From an uncultured Prevotella sp. (GTDB lineage: Bacteria; Bacteroidota; Bacteroidia; Bacteroidales; Bacteroidaceae): DNA of 33,766 nt. The position numbers and the translations under genes were made by a program. Where the stretch lies: positions 1 to 33,766 of the forward strand of contig URSZ01000009.1 in assembly GCA_900550635.1 (NCBI GenBank). The letters are read 5' to 3'. The notes beneath the pieces are model-generated. The model saw only the letters and a list, made by a program, of their open reading frames with translations, searched no databases and was not told the DNA's origin. Numbering within the stretch: position 1 is the stretch's first letter; every line of letters begins with the position of its first letter. Below are positions 8,314-17,200 of the stretch, one piece after another.

Positions 8314-9297
8314 TTAGATAACCTGCGGCGTTGCGTCCCAGCCGAGTGCGCTTGCTCCGAGCACTGCCGTTTCGCTTTCCTTGAGTGCCGAGATGAGAAT
8401 CTTGGCCTTGCCTTTGTAGTTTGTCATGATGTTGTCTTCGAATGCCTTGCGCAGCGATGCCATGAGCAGGTCGCCCGCTTTTGTCAGCCCTCCGAAGAAG
8501 ATGAATGCTTCCGGGCTGCTGAAGTTCATGAAGTCGGCGCATGCCTCGCCGAGCATGGTTCCCGTGAAGTCGTATATCTCTTTTGCTATCTCGTCGCCTT
8601 TCATTGCGGCGTTGTAGACATCGAGCGATGTGATGTCCTCGGGTTTCATGTCGCGCAGCAGGCTTGGTTCTTTTCTGTTTGCGAGCATTTCGCGTGCCGT
8701 GCGCGCTACGCCTGTGGCCGAGCAGTAGGTTTCAAGGCAGCCGTGGCCTCCACAGCCGCAAAGGCGTCCTTTGCCTCCGCGCACCATCTTTACGTGGCCG
8801 AGCTCTCCTGCAAAGCCGTCGCAGCCCAGCACCAGCTGTCCGTTTACTACTATTCCGCTGCCCACGCCTGTGCCGAGCGTAATCATGATGAAGTTTTTCA
8901 TACCGCGTGCGGCACCGTATGTCATTTCGCCTACGGCTGCGGCGTTGGCGTCGTTTGTTACTACAACGGGTATGCCGAGTGCCTCTTCGAACTTCTTTCC
9001 TATGGGAACGATTCCTTCCCATTCAAGGTTGGCGGCATTTTCTATTGTGCCTTTGTAATAGTTGCCGTTGGGTGCGCCTATTCCCATGGCTTTTATTTTG
9101 TCTATCCCGCCTACGGTGTCGATGATGGGCAACAATGCCTTGACCGACGCGTCCACGTAGTCGTCGAAGTTGGGATAACCTTTTGTCTTGATAGCCGTGG
9201 TGGCTTTTATATCGCCGCGTGCGTCAACTATTCCGAACACGGAGTTTGTGCCTCCCAAATCGAGGCCGATTACATAAGATTTTTCGATTTCGTCCAT
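8314..9297 (-). CDS. ROK family sugar kinase (glucokinase-like)
   Basis: A 327-residue ASKHA-fold kinase that phosphorylates a hexose with ATP in the cytoplasm. The phosphate-1 motif D13-L-G-G-T17 is followed by the catalytic D116 (VTNDANAAA) and phosphate-2 motif LGTGVGSG (141-148). The ROK zinc site is H168 with C180, C182 and C187 in CGCGGHGC, and E189 follows. There is no N-terminal DNA-binding domain, so it is a kinase and not a NagC-type repressor. Glucose is the most likely substrate in this order, but N-acetylmannosamine or fructose kinases look alike. It is transcribed alone, with a -7 box at 9344-9351. Confidence 0.93.
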   Translation of the reverse strand: MDEIEKSYVIGLDLGGTNSVFGIVDARGDIKATTAIKTKGYPNFDDYVDASVKALLPIIDTVGGIDKIKAMGIGAPNGNYYKGTIENAANLEWEGIVPIGKKFEEALGIPVVVTNDANAAAVGEMTYGAARGMKNFIMITLGTGVGSGIVVNGQLVLGCDGFAGELGHVKMVRGGKGRLCGCGGHGCLETYCSATGVARTAREMLANRKEPSLLRDMKPEDITSLDVYNAAMKGDEIAKEIYDFTGTMLGEACADFMNFSSPEAFIFFGGLTKAGDLLMASLRKAFEDNIMTNYKGKAKILISALKESETAVLGASALGWDATPQVI

Positions 9298-9343
9298 TGG
9301 TTTATTTATGTTTTTATGGTTAATAATGCGTGGTTAGTTGTTA

Positions 9344-9351
9344 CAAATGTA
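9344..9351 (-). promoter_or_regulatory. -7 box for the ROK kinase gene
   Basis: TACATTTG on the minus strand matches TAnnTTTG and would give a leader of about 40 nt. No TTTG is present at the expected -33 position. Confidence 0.45.
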
Positions 9352-9478
9352 ATTATTTTTTTTGAATCGGCGGTTTCTTGCGTGTTTTATGTGAAAAAAA
9401 AGCGGATTGCCCTTGGTTTAATGCCGCAGATGAATATTCATTCACGGCAAACGTGTCGCTTTTTTTAGAGTGTGTTTA

Positions 9479-9596
9479 CCCCTTTAGGAGCAAATTAAAA
9501 AAAGGTCGGACCTATTTTAAAATACAAGGCACATATTTCAAAATATGTCGGACATATTTTTGCCCCCGTAAAATGGGGCTTTCCCGGCATGGTTGG
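9479..9596. repeat. Phased triple-core array, locus 3 (S, A, S) in a divergent gap
   Basis: Cores start at 9502, 9523 and 9544: AAGGTCGGACCTA, TACAAGGCACATA and TATGTCGGACATA, with spacers TTTTAAAA and TTTCAAAA. GGAGCAAA (9487-9494) precedes the first core by 7 bp, and TTTGCCCC (9559-9566) follows the third by 2 bp. Next come the hairpins CCCC-N7-GGGG and CTTTCC-N10-GGAAAG. It lies between divergently transcribed genes, so it cannot be only a terminator. The rest of the 517-bp gap holds the promoters given separately; nothing else was seen. Confidence 0.93.
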
Positions 9597-9780
9597 AAAG
9601 GGGTTTTTCCCTGTGAATGTATATTCGTTTTTCGGGTGTAAGGTGAATGGATATTCTGTTGCTCCGGTTGTGTCACGATTCCGGTCGTTAATGCCGGCTT
9701 CGCAAAGAGCGCTTAACAATAAGCGTTGCAAAAACGCGAATTGGCGTTGTATGGTTAAAAAACGCATGTACTTATTTCTT

Positions 9781-9807
9781 TTTGTGAGTAAAAAATGCCA
9801 ATTTTGC
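9781..9807 (+). promoter_or_regulatory. Possible promoter of the LysE-type exporter gene
   Basis: TTTG at 9781-9784 and CAATTTTG at 9800-9807, one base off TAnnTTTG, with a shorter-than-usual spacing of 15 bp. The ATG follows only 7 bp later, so either the leader is nearly absent or the true promoter lies elsewhere. Confidence 0.3.
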
Positions 9808-9814
9808 AGATATT

Positions 9815-10486
9815 ATGTTTCTGTTTGAACCGATAAGTATATTGGAGGTCCTGATAAAAGGCCTCTTTATAGGAATAATAGCGTCGGCACCTATGGGGCC
9901 CGTAGGGGTGCTGTGCTTGCAGCGTACCTTGAACAAGGGGCGCATATTCGGGCTGGTAACCGGTATAGGCGCCGCGCTCAGCGATATTATATATGCGTTG
10001 ATTACGGGCTTCGGCATGTCGTTCGTTATGGACTTTATAAACAATTCGCATAACTTGTTCATACTTCAGCTCGTGGGCAGCGTTATGCTTTTGTTTTTCG
10101 GCCTTTATACGTTCCGCAGCAACCCGCGCCGCAGTTTCCGCCCGGTTTCAAAGAAAAAAGGAACGCTGGTGCAGAATTTCGTTACTTCGTTTTTGCTGAC
10201 TTTTTCGAATCCCCTTATAATATTTCTTTTCATAGCCCTTTTTGCGCGTTTTGCTTTCGTAATGCCGGGCCATCCCGTAGCGCAGTGCGTGGGCTACGTT
10301 TCGATACTTGTGGGCGCGTTCCTTTGGTGGCTGCTGCTTACCTATATAGTGGACAAGGTGCGCACCCGTTTTGAAATCAGGGGAGTGTTCATATTGAATA
10401 GAACGATAGGAATAATAGTCATTCTTGCAGCGATTGCAGGTTTTGTTTTCACTGTAACAGGGCTTTATTCCCCGGTTATGAAATAA
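9815..10486 (+). CDS. LysE/RhtB-type exporter
   Basis: A 223-residue inner-membrane protein with about six membrane segments (near 10-32, 42-66, 75-97, 118-146, 152-178 and 194-217). The family motif GPVGVLCLQRTL is in the first cytoplasmic loop (28-39). LysE-family carriers export amino acids or related small molecules; the substrate cannot be told. It starts the four-gene run that continues with the DUF4924-like gene, rfbD and prfC, an order I recall from other Bacteroidales where the genes are otherwise unrelated. A 12-bp gap separates it from the next reading frame. Confidence 0.9.
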   Translation: MFLFEPISILEVLIKGLFIGIIASAPMGPVGVLCLQRTLNKGRIFGLVTGIGAALSDIIYALITGFGMSFVMDFINNSHNLFILQLVGSVMLLFFGLYTFRSNPRRSFRPVSKKKGTLVQNFVTSFLLTFSNPLIIFLFIALFARFAFVMPGHPVAQCVGYVSILVGAFLWWLLLTYIVDKVRTRFEIRGVFILNRTIGIIVILAAIAGFVFTVTGLYSPVMK

Positions 10487-10498
10487 ACATACCGTATT

Positions 10499-11041
10499 AT
10501 GCTGTCGGCTCAGAAATTGAGAGAAGAGAATATCGCGGAATATTTGCTGTACATGTGGCAGACGGAGGACATTCTCCGCGCCTAAGAGTGCGACGAAGGG
10601 CGTATAGAACGCGAGCTGATACCACGTTTGGGCGTAAGCGGCGACGACGCTGCCGGACTGAGGTCGTGGTATGCCGGCTTGTGCGAAATGATGCGGAGCG
10701 AAGGCGTAAGGCTGAAAGGACATTTGCGGGTGAACAAGAATGTGTTGGACGCGCTCGACGAGTTGTCGGCACGTTTGCTGAACTCGGAAAACTTTCCGCG
10801 CTACCGCGAGGCCCTTTACAAAATATTGCCGTATCTGGCCGAAGTGCGCAGCCGTGGCGAACGGAAAGACTTGTCTGACATAGAAACGTGTTTCGATGTT
10901 CTCTACGGAGTAACGTTGCTGAAAATGCAGAAAAAGGAAATATCCGCGGAAACAATGGCTGCCGTGCGCGACATCTCGGCGGCCATAGGGCTTTTGGCGG
11001 CATATTACAAAAAAGACAGGCAGGAACCTTTGGATTTTTAA
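10499..11041 (+). pseudogene. DUF4924-like gene interrupted by one in-frame TAA
   Basis: From the ATG the frame reads MLSAQKLREENIAEYLLYMW and continues QTEDILRA, then TAA (10583-10585), then proceeds in the same frame for 151 codons to its normal stop. The whole frame spans 181 codons, the usual DUF4924 length, and no indel is needed to join the parts. The protein is a soluble, all-helical Bacteroidales protein of unknown function. An inner ATG at 10628 leaves a 137-residue remnant without the conserved N-terminus. It lies between lysE-like and rfbD, 12 bp from the former. It could be a real nonsense mutation or a base error in the sequence. Confidence 0.78.
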
Positions 11042-11086
11042 TACCGGCCGCGGAGTGTTTGCGGTTCGCAAATAATATAAGTAGGT

Positions 11087-11959
11087 ATGGAACTGAAGAA
11101 AATTCTGGTAACAGGGGCAAACGGACAGCTGGGAAACGAGTTGCGCGTATTGGCAACAGAAGGTTGCCCGGGATGTGAATTCCTTTTCACTGATATAGCC
11201 GAACTTGATATATGCAATGCCCCGGCTGTGGAGAGCTATGTGGAGCAGAACGGCGCGGATGTGATAATAAACTGCGCTGCCTTTACGGCTGTAGACAAGG
11301 CGGAAAGTGAAGAGGCACTGGCCCGTAAAATAAACGCTGACGCACCGGGAATTCTTGCACGTGCAATAGAAAAACGCGGCGGCACAATGGTGCAAATATC
11401 TACCGATTACGTTTTTGATGGCGAGGCATGCAAGCCTTACACTGAAGAAAGCGAGGTGAATCCTGTGTCGGCATACGGAAGGACAAAGTTGGCCGGAGAA
11501 AAAGCCGCCCTGGACGCTTGCCGCAATACGGTAATAATACGCACGGCGTGGCTGTATTCCTCGTTCGGGCATAATTTCGTGAAAACAATGCTTAAACTCG
11601 GGCGCGAGCGCGAGAAACTGGGAGTAGTGTTCGACCAGGTGGGAACGCCAACGTATGCCCGCGACCTGGCCCGGGCCATAGTGCAGATAGTGTCAAAGCC
11701 GGTAGTGCCCGGAACGTATCATTTTACCGACGAAGGCGTAACTTCGTGGTACGACTTCACGATAGCAATCCATAAACTGGCGGGAATAAGCACTTGCAAG
11801 GTTAGTCCGCTTCATACGTCAGACTATCCCACGCCCGCAAGGCGTCCGCATTACAGCGTATTGGACAAAACAAAAATAAAGCAAACTTTCTCACTCGAAA
11901 TTCCGCATTGGGCAGACAGCCTGAATGAATGTTTAAGAATAATCGAAAAGCAAGACTAA
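11087..11959 (+). CDS. rfbD: dTDP-4-dehydrorhamnose reductase
   Basis: A 290-residue short-chain reductase of the extended family that performs the last step of dTDP-L-rhamnose synthesis, reducing dTDP-4-keto-L-rhamnose with NAD(P)H. The nucleotide-binding loop GANGQLG is at 10-16, STDYVFDG at 105-112 carries the catalytic threonine, and the catalytic pair is Y130 and K134 (YGRTK). The C-terminal substrate part contains RPHYSVLDKTK. The other rfb genes are not in the window. It is 4 bp from prfC, so the two are cotranscribed. Confidence 0.95.
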   Translation: MELKKILVTGANGQLGNELRVLATEGCPGCEFLFTDIAELDICNAPAVESYVEQNGADVIINCAAFTAVDKAESEEALARKINADAPGILARAIEKRGGTMVQISTDYVFDGEACKPYTEESEVNPVSAYGRTKLAGEKAALDACRNTVIIRTAWLYSSFGHNFVKTMLKLGREREKLGVVFDQVGTPTYARDLARAIVQIVSKPVVPGTYHFTDEGVTSWYDFTIAIHKLAGISTCKVSPLHTSDYPTPARRPHYSVLDKTKIKQTFSLEIPHWADSLNECLRIIEKQD

Positions 11960-11963
11960 GAAC

Positions 11964-13529
11964 ATGGACGAAATACAACGTCGACGTACCTTTGCCATAA
12001 TTTCGCACCCCGACGCGGGTAAAACAACACTGACCGAGAAATTCCTTTTGTTCGGCGGGCAAATACAAGTTGCCGGAGCCGTAAAAAGCAATAAAATCCG
12101 GAAAACCGCCACGAGCGACTGGATGGAAATAGAAAAGCAGCGCGGAATATCGGTTACGACTTCAGTTATGGAGTTCGATTATAACGGCTATAAGGTAAAT
12201 ATCCTTGATACTCCCGGTCACCAGGATTTTGCGGAAGATACTTACAGGACGCTGACTGCCGTAGACAGTGCAATAATTGTTGTTGACTCGGCTAAAGGCG
12301 TCGAAGCGCAGACGAGGAAATTGATGAACGTGTGCCGTATGAGACGCACGCCCGTGATTATATTCATTAACAAGATGGACCGGGAGGGTAAAGACCCGTT
12401 CAGTCTGCTGGACGAATTGGAAGAAGAACTGCAAATATCGGTCCGTCCGTTATCTTGGCCCATTGAGCAAGGCGCACGCTTTAAAGGAGTTTATAATATA
12501 TATGAACATAATTTGAACCTCTTTGCCCCGGATAAGCAGAAAGTAACCGAGAAGGTGGAGGTAGATGTAAACAGCACAGACCTTGAAGCGCACGTAGGCG
12601 AGAAGAATGCCGCAAAATTGCGTTCCGACATAGAATTGATTGACGGAGTTTATCCGGCATTCGACCGCGACACATACTTGGCAGGCGATGTGGCTCCCGT
12701 GTTCTTTGGCTCGGCGTTGAATAACTTTGGTGTGAAGGAACTTTTGGACTGTTTCGTGGAAATAGCCCCTTCGCCGCGTCCAACACAAGCAATAGAAAGA
12801 AATGTAGAGCCGAAAGAACCGAAATTTACAGGGTTTATTTTCAAGATAACGGCAAATATCGACCCCAACCACCGTTCCTGCATAGCATTTTGCAAAGTAT
12901 GCAGTGGCAAATTCGTAAGGAATACTCCGTATCAGCATGTGCGTCTCGGAAAGACAGTGAGATTCTCTTCTCCCGTTCAATTCATGGCGCAGCGGAAAAG
13001 CACGATAGACGAAGCATACGCCGGCGACATTGTCGGTCTTCCCGATAACGGTATATTTAAAATAGGAGATACTCTCACCGAAGGAGAAAATCTTCATTTC
13101 AAAGGTTTGCCGAGTTTTTCGCCAGAGATGTTCAAATATATCGAAAACGCCGACCCGATGAAAACGAAACAGTTGAATAAAGGAATAGAACAACTGATGG
13201 ATGAAGGCGTGGCGCAGATGTTTATAAGCGACTTTAACGGAAGAAAAATCATAGGTACGGTAGGACAGCTACAGTTCGAGGTAATACAATACCGCTTGCA
13301 GAACGAGTATGGCGCAAAATGCCGCTGGGAGCCGCTTACATTATATAAAGCTTGTTGGATTGAAAGTGATGACGCGTCTGAACTGGAATCTTTCCGTAAG
13401 CGCAAATACCAGTATATGGCTCACGACCATGAAGGACGTGAAGTCTTTTTAGCCGACAGTTCCTATGTCTTGCAAATGGCGCAGGAGGATTTCAAACATA
13501 TTAAATTCCATTTTACCAGTGAATTTTGA
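11964..13529 (+). CDS. prfC: Peptide chain release factor 3
   Basis: RF3 is a translational GTPase that removes RF1/RF2 from the ribosome after termination. The 521-residue product is full length. Its G domain shows SHPDAGKTT (14-22, G1), RGISVTTS (60-67, G2), DTPGHQDF (82-89, G3) and NKMD (136-139, G4). Beta-barrel domain 2 follows from about residue 290, and the RF3 C-terminal domain includes GTVGQLQFEVIQYRL. The stop overlaps the start chosen for the next gene by 11 bp, indicating cotranscription. Confidence 0.97.
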   Translation: MDEIQRRRTFAIISHPDAGKTTLTEKFLLFGGQIQVAGAVKSNKIRKTATSDWMEIEKQRGISVTTSVMEFDYNGYKVNILDTPGHQDFAEDTYRTLTAVDSAIIVVDSAKGVEAQTRKLMNVCRMRRTPVIIFINKMDREGKDPFSLLDELEEELQISVRPLSWPIEQGARFKGVYNIYEHNLNLFAPDKQKVTEKVEVDVNSTDLEAHVGEKNAAKLRSDIELIDGVYPAFDRDTYLAGDVAPVFFGSALNNFGVKELLDCFVEIAPSPRPTQAIERNVEPKEPKFTGFIFKITANIDPNHRSCIAFCKVCSGKFVRNTPYQHVRLGKTVRFSSPVQFMAQRKSTIDEAYAGDIVGLPDNGIFKIGDTLTEGENLHFKGLPSFSPEMFKYIENADPMKTKQLNKGIEQLMDEGVAQMFISDFNGRKIIGTVGQLQFEVIQYRLQNEYGAKCRWEPLTLYKACWIESDDASELESFRKRKYQYMAHDHEGREVFLADSSYVLQMAQEDFKHIKFHFTSEF

Positions 13530-14097
13530 CGAATATAAAGAGGACATACGCGCGGCTGTCGAGGTCATGAACCGCGGTGGTGTGATTTTGTATCCCACCG
13601 ACACAATATGGGGAATAGGCTGCGACGCTACGAATGCGGAAGCCGTAAAGCGTGTGTACGAGATAAAAAAACGCGACGACAGCAAAGCGCTTATAACGCT
13701 TGTCGATTCAGAAGCAAAGATAGAGTTCTACGTGCGGGAAGTGCCAGACGTAGCGTGGGACATGATAGAAATAGCCGATAAGCCGTTGACTTTGATATAC
13801 GACGGGGCGCGCAATTTGGCGTCGAACCTGCTGGCAGAGGACGGAAGTATTGCCATACGCCTTACAAAAGAGCCGTTCAGCAGTATGCTCTGCCGTACTT
13901 TTCGCCGTGCGGTAGTGTCAACGTCGGCCAACGTAAGCGGTGAGCCGTCGCCGGCTACTTTTTCCGAGATTTCCCCGGAGATACTGTCTGCTGTAGATTA
14001 TGTTTGCACGAGCCGTCGCGAAGAATCTGCCCCTCACAAGGCATCGTCTATAATAAAGATAGGTACAGGAGGCGAAGTTAAAATAATCCGCAAGTAG
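13519..14097 (+). CDS. Sua5/YciO/YrdC-type threonylcarbamoyl-AMP synthase
   Basis: A 192-residue protein of the YrdC fold. Members make threonylcarbamoyl-AMP from threonine, bicarbonate and ATP for the t6A37 modification of ANN-reading tRNAs. Conserved parts are the GGVILYPTDTIWGIGCDA start of the fold, the KKRDDSKAL segment with basic residues, and VSTSANVSGEPSPATF. The start is ambiguous: an ATG at 13465 lies 65 bp inside prfC, whereas GTG at 13519 gives the usual short N-terminus before EDIRAAVEVM, and I prefer it. The sequence is nearer YciO-like Bacteroidales proteins than long Sua5. MtaB, which acts on t6A, is also encoded in this window. Confidence 0.88.
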   Translation: MNFDEYKEDIRAAVEVMNRGGVILYPTDTIWGIGCDATNAEAVKRVYEIKKRDDSKALITLVDSEAKIEFYVREVPDVAWDMIEIADKPLTLIYDGARNLASNLLAEDGSIAIRLTKEPFSSMLCRTFRRAVVSTSANVSGEPSPATFSEISPEILSAVDYVCTSRREESAPHKASSIIKIGTGGEVKIIRK

Positions 14098-14099
14098 AG

Positions 14100-15899
14100 A
14101 TGATTGTTGCAGCAGACAATAGAGCCACGGTTATCGACAGCCTGATAAATTGGCGGGAGAAATACCTTTCGCAACGGCAATTTGTGTTGTTGCTCAGTTT
14201 CTTTGTCGGGATTTTCACTTCCATTCTGGCTTACCTGCTCAAGCAGTTTATATCTTGGATAGCATCCTTGCTCACGGCCGGCTTTGACGCCACCGGGTCG
14301 AACTGGCTTTTCCTCGTATATCCGGTAGTAGGTATTTTCCTTACGGCTTTGTTCATAAAGTATGTGGTCAATGACGACATAGGGCATGGTGTAACTAAGA
14401 TTCTATACGCCATATCCCGGCGGCAGGGGCACATACGTCGCCACAACTGCTGGTCGAGCGTAATAGCCAGCGGCATAACCATAGGATTTGGCGGGTCGGT
14501 GGGAGCGGAATCGCCCATCGTCCTTACCGGCTCGGCAATAGGCTCCAATTTGGGGCGGCTCTTCAAGGTCGACCATAAGACGCTCATGCTTCTGATTGGC
14601 TGCGGGGCTTCGGGCGCGATAGCCGGAATTTTCAAAGCCCCTATTGCAGGAGTGGTGTTTACGCTCGAAGTCTTGATGATAGACCTTACCATGGCGTCGC
14701 TGCTGCCTTTGCTCGTGTCGAGCATTACGGCTCTTGTAATGATGTATATATTTACCGGCACAAGCGCGGAGTTCAGCTTTACGCTCGATAATGCTTTTGC
14801 CGTTGAGCGCATACCCACTTCTATCCTGCTCGGAATATTCTGCGGGCTGGTTTCGTTGTATTTTACAAGGGCAATGAACTTTTGCGAAGATGTGTTCCGC
14901 AAGTTCTCGAACATGTACGTCAAACTGTTGCTGGGCGGGTCGGTGCTAAGCGTGCTTATATACGTTTTCCCGCCGCTTTACGGTGAAGGTTACGGAATGA
15001 TTTCCCTTCTTCTTGAAGGAACGTCAATGCAAGATTGGCAGGCTGTAATGAACAACTCCATGTTTTACGGCGATCAGAACATGTTGCTCATATATCTCGG
15101 GCTGATAGTATTGTTCAAGGTCTTTGCCTCGTCGGCAACGAACGGCGGCGGTGGTTGCGGCGGTATCTTTGCTCCCTGTCTTTTCCTCGGATGTATAAGC
15201 GGGTTTATCTTTTCGCGCGTGTGGAACATCAACCAGCTGGGAGTGTATGTACCCGAAAAGAACTATGCCCTTTTGGGCATGGCCGGCGTAATGAGCGGAG
15301 TAATGCACGCACCACTTACAAGCATTTTCCTTATAGCCGAACTTACGGGCGGATACAACCTGTTCGTTCCGCTGATGATAGTGTCGCTTGTTTCTTACCT
15401 TACCATAATTTCCTTCGAGCCGAACAGCGTATATACCACGCGACTGGCCAAAAAGGGACAACTGCTCACGCACCATAAGGACAAAGCCGCGTTAACGTTG
15501 ATGAGCCTCAATTCGGTAGTAGAGCGGCACGACACGAAAATCTCGCCCGACATGAAACTCGGCGAGATGGTCCTGCTCATCTCGCGCGAGAAGGTAAACG
15601 TATTCCCGGTTACCGACGGTACGGGGCATTTGCTTGGCATAATAGAGCTTCAGAAAATAAGGAAAGTGCTGTTCCGGCAGGAATTGTACAATGTTTTTAC
15701 GGCCGGACAACTTATGGAAAAGCCAGTGGCATGCCTTACCATAGACGACCCCATGCAGGTAGTAATGGATACGATTGAAAAAACCGGGGCGGACACGTTG
15801 CCTGTGGTCGACCGCGACGCGCTGTTCATAGGCTTTGTGTCGAAAGCAAAACTGTATGCCATGTACCGGCAGGTAATGGTGGATTATTCCGAGGAATGA
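14100..15899 (+). CDS. CLC-type chloride channel/antiporter with two CBS domains
   Basis: A 599-residue membrane protein with a CLC transport domain (about 25-440) and a cytoplasmic CBS pair (about 475-595). Ion-path motifs are GHGV at 95-98 (in place of GSGIP), GAESP at 135-139 with the gating glutamate E137, and GIFAP at 355-359. By eye, the position of the inner proton-path glutamate of E. coli ClcA (E203) falls on V191, next to E190. Loss of it is typical of channels, so exchanger or channel cannot be decided. CBS domains in CLC proteins often bind adenine nucleotides. It starts 2 bp after the preceding gene and ends the run before array locus 4. Confidence 0.93.
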   Translation: MIVAADNRATVIDSLINWREKYLSQRQFVLLLSFFVGIFTSILAYLLKQFISWIASLLTAGFDATGSNWLFLVYPVVGIFLTALFIKYVVNDDIGHGVTKILYAISRRQGHIRRHNCWSSVIASGITIGFGGSVGAESPIVLTGSAIGSNLGRLFKVDHKTLMLLIGCGASGAIAGIFKAPIAGVVFTLEVLMIDLTMASLLPLLVSSITALVMMYIFTGTSAEFSFTLDNAFAVERIPTSILLGIFCGLVSLYFTRAMNFCEDVFRKFSNMYVKLLLGGSVLSVLIYVFPPLYGEGYGMISLLLEGTSMQDWQAVMNNSMFYGDQNMLLIYLGLIVLFKVFASSATNGGGGCGGIFAPCLFLGCISGFIFSRVWNINQLGVYVPEKNYALLGMAGVMSGVMHAPLTSIFLIAELTGGYNLFVPLMIVSLVSYLTIISFEPNSVYTTRLAKKGQLLTHHKDKAALTLMSLNSVVERHDTKISPDMKLGEMVLLISREKVNVFPVTDGTGHLLGIIELQKIRKVLFRQELYNVFTAGQLMEKPVACLTIDDPMQVVMDTIEKTGADTLPVVDRDALFIGFVSKAKLYAMYRQVMVDYSEE

Positions 15900-15961
15900 C
15901 AACCGGCAACGGAAATCCCGAAACCGGCGTCCTTAAAAGTCTGCTTTTTATACCCCGGAAA

Positions 15962-16105
15962 TGAAAACTCTTTTTCAGACGGTTATATCCCCTTTGGAGC
16001 AAATAAAAAATATGTCTGACATATTTTGAAATAGGTCAGACATATTTTAAAATACAAGGCACATATTTTTGCAGGGGTGAAAACCCGACGAAAACCCGTC
16101 GCAAA
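15962..16105. repeat. Phased triple-core array, locus 4 (S, S, A)
   Basis: Cores start at 16011, 16032 and 16053: TATGTCTGACATA, TAGGTCAGACATA and TACAAGGCACATA, with spacers TTTTGAAA and TTTTAAAA. The outer hairpin TGAAAA-CTCT-TTTTCA is at 15962-15977, and GGAGCAAA (15996-16003) stands 7 bp before the first core. After the third core come TTTGCAGGGG and a small hairpin CGACG-N6-CGTCG. It lies between same-strand clc and fmt. This is one of the most complete copies. Confidence 0.94.
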
Positions 16106-16170
16106 AAGAGGATAAAAAAGTGCCGTATAATTGAAAATATAAATTGAAATAATCGCACAGAAAAACTGCT

Positions 16171-17148
16171 ATGGATAAAAAGGATTTACGCATAGTGTTT
16201 ATGGGAACTCCCGATTTTGCCGTTGCTTCATTGCAGCGCCTTGTTGAAGGAGGATATAACGTGGTGGGAGTAGTTACGGCCACCGACAAACCGGTGGGCC
16301 GCCACCGCAACACACTCGTTTTTCCTGCCGTCAAGAAGTACGCCCTCGAGGCGGGAATACCGATATTGCAGCCCGAGAAACTTAAAGACGAGGCTTTTCT
16401 TACAGCCTTGCAAGCGTGGCATGCAGATATACAGGTGGTAGTGGCTTTCCGCATGTTGCCGGAGCAGGTTTGGGCCATGCCCCGCTACGGCACATTGAAC
16501 GTACATGCGTCACTCCTTCCGCAATATCGCGGAGCGGCGCCGATTAACTGGGCCGTAATCAACGGCGACACCGAAAGCGGCGTAACCACTTTTTTCCTGC
16601 GCCACGACATAGACACCGGCGATGTGGCAATGCAGAAAAGCGTGCCCGTTTCCGAAACTGACACGGCCGGCGATTTGCACGACAAACTTATGGCTGAAGG
16701 CGCGCAGTTGCTCATCGAAACAATCGACGGCGTAATATCCGGCAACTTGAAAGCCGTTCCGCAGTCGCAGCTGCCTTGCAGCGGTCCGTTGCGCCCCGCG
16801 CCGAAAATATTTACCGAAACATGTAAAATCGATTTCACACGCGGCCTTGCAGATGTTTATAACTTTATACGCGGGCTTGCGCCAAGCCCTTCCGCGTGGA
16901 CTGAAGTAACTGACGGGGAGCACGATTATACGCTTAAGATATACCGTGCGGCCAAGCGTGTAGCAACACACGACCTTGCTGCCGGAACTATCGTTACCGA
17001 TACGAAGGAAAACCTGTCGGTAGCCGTAAACGGCGGGTATATCGATATTCTCGAACTGCAACTTTCGGGCAAAAAACGAATGGACACCGGAGATTTCCTG
17101 CGAGGCTTCCGCAATGCCGGCAATCTCAAGATAACGGCGTTGAAATAA
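16171..17148 (+). CDS. fmt: Methionyl-tRNA formyltransferase
   Basis: Fmt transfers the formyl group of 10-formyl-tetrahydrofolate to Met-tRNAi for translation initiation. The 325-residue product has the N-terminal hydrolase-like domain with FMGTPDFA (10-17), and the catalytic triad N110, H112 and D148 in LNVHASLLPQYRG and HDIDTGD. The C-terminal tRNA-binding OB-like domain starts at about residue 215 (KIDFTRGLADVYNFIRGLAPSP is its conserved entry). Length and all motifs are normal. It is isolated between arrays 4 and 5, so it is probably transcribed on its own. Confidence 0.97.
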   Translation: MDKKDLRIVFMGTPDFAVASLQRLVEGGYNVVGVVTATDKPVGRHRNTLVFPAVKKYALEAGIPILQPEKLKDEAFLTALQAWHADIQVVVAFRMLPEQVWAMPRYGTLNVHASLLPQYRGAAPINWAVINGDTESGVTTFFLRHDIDTGDVAMQKSVPVSETDTAGDLHDKLMAEGAQLLIETIDGVISGNLKAVPQSQLPCSGPLRPAPKIFTETCKIDFTRGLADVYNFIRGLAPSPSAWTEVTDGEHDYTLKIYRAAKRVATHDLAAGTIVTDTKENLSVAVNGGYIDILELQLSGKKRMDTGDFLRGFRNAGNLKITALK

Positions 17149-17180
17149 CCGGCAGCTTTGTCCTTTTTTGCCTGCCGTTT
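17149..17180 (+). terminator. Weak hairpin after fmt
   Basis: CGGCAG (17150-17155) can pair with CTGCCG (17172-17177) around a T-rich loop and is followed by TTT. The right half, TTTTTGCCTGCCG, also occurs at the very start of the window (about 5-17), just before array locus 1, so the two loci share more than the array. Confidence 0.4.
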
Positions 17181-17200
17181 GGTGACGCGCTTTTTAGCTA

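Noticed and set aside
8302..9468. 388-codon plus-strand frame opposite the ROK kinase
   Set aside because: It is cysteine- and valine-rich and mirrors the kinase gene codon pattern on the other strand. The ROK motifs are unambiguous.
9479..9596. Arrays as plain Rho-independent terminators
   Set aside because: Locus 3 is upstream of both neighbouring genes, and several loci lie beside separate good hairpin terminators. The fixed 21-bp phase has no role in a simple terminator.
10148..11572. 474-codon minus-strand frame across lysE-like, DUF4924-like and rfbD
   Set aside because: It crosses three plus-strand genes, has no family motif, and has composition typical of antisense frames.
13465..13518. 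Longer N-terminus of the Sua5/YciO protein
   Set aside because: The ATG at 13465 lies 65 bp inside prfC and adds 18 residues not typical of the family. The GTG at 13519 gives a normal N-terminus.
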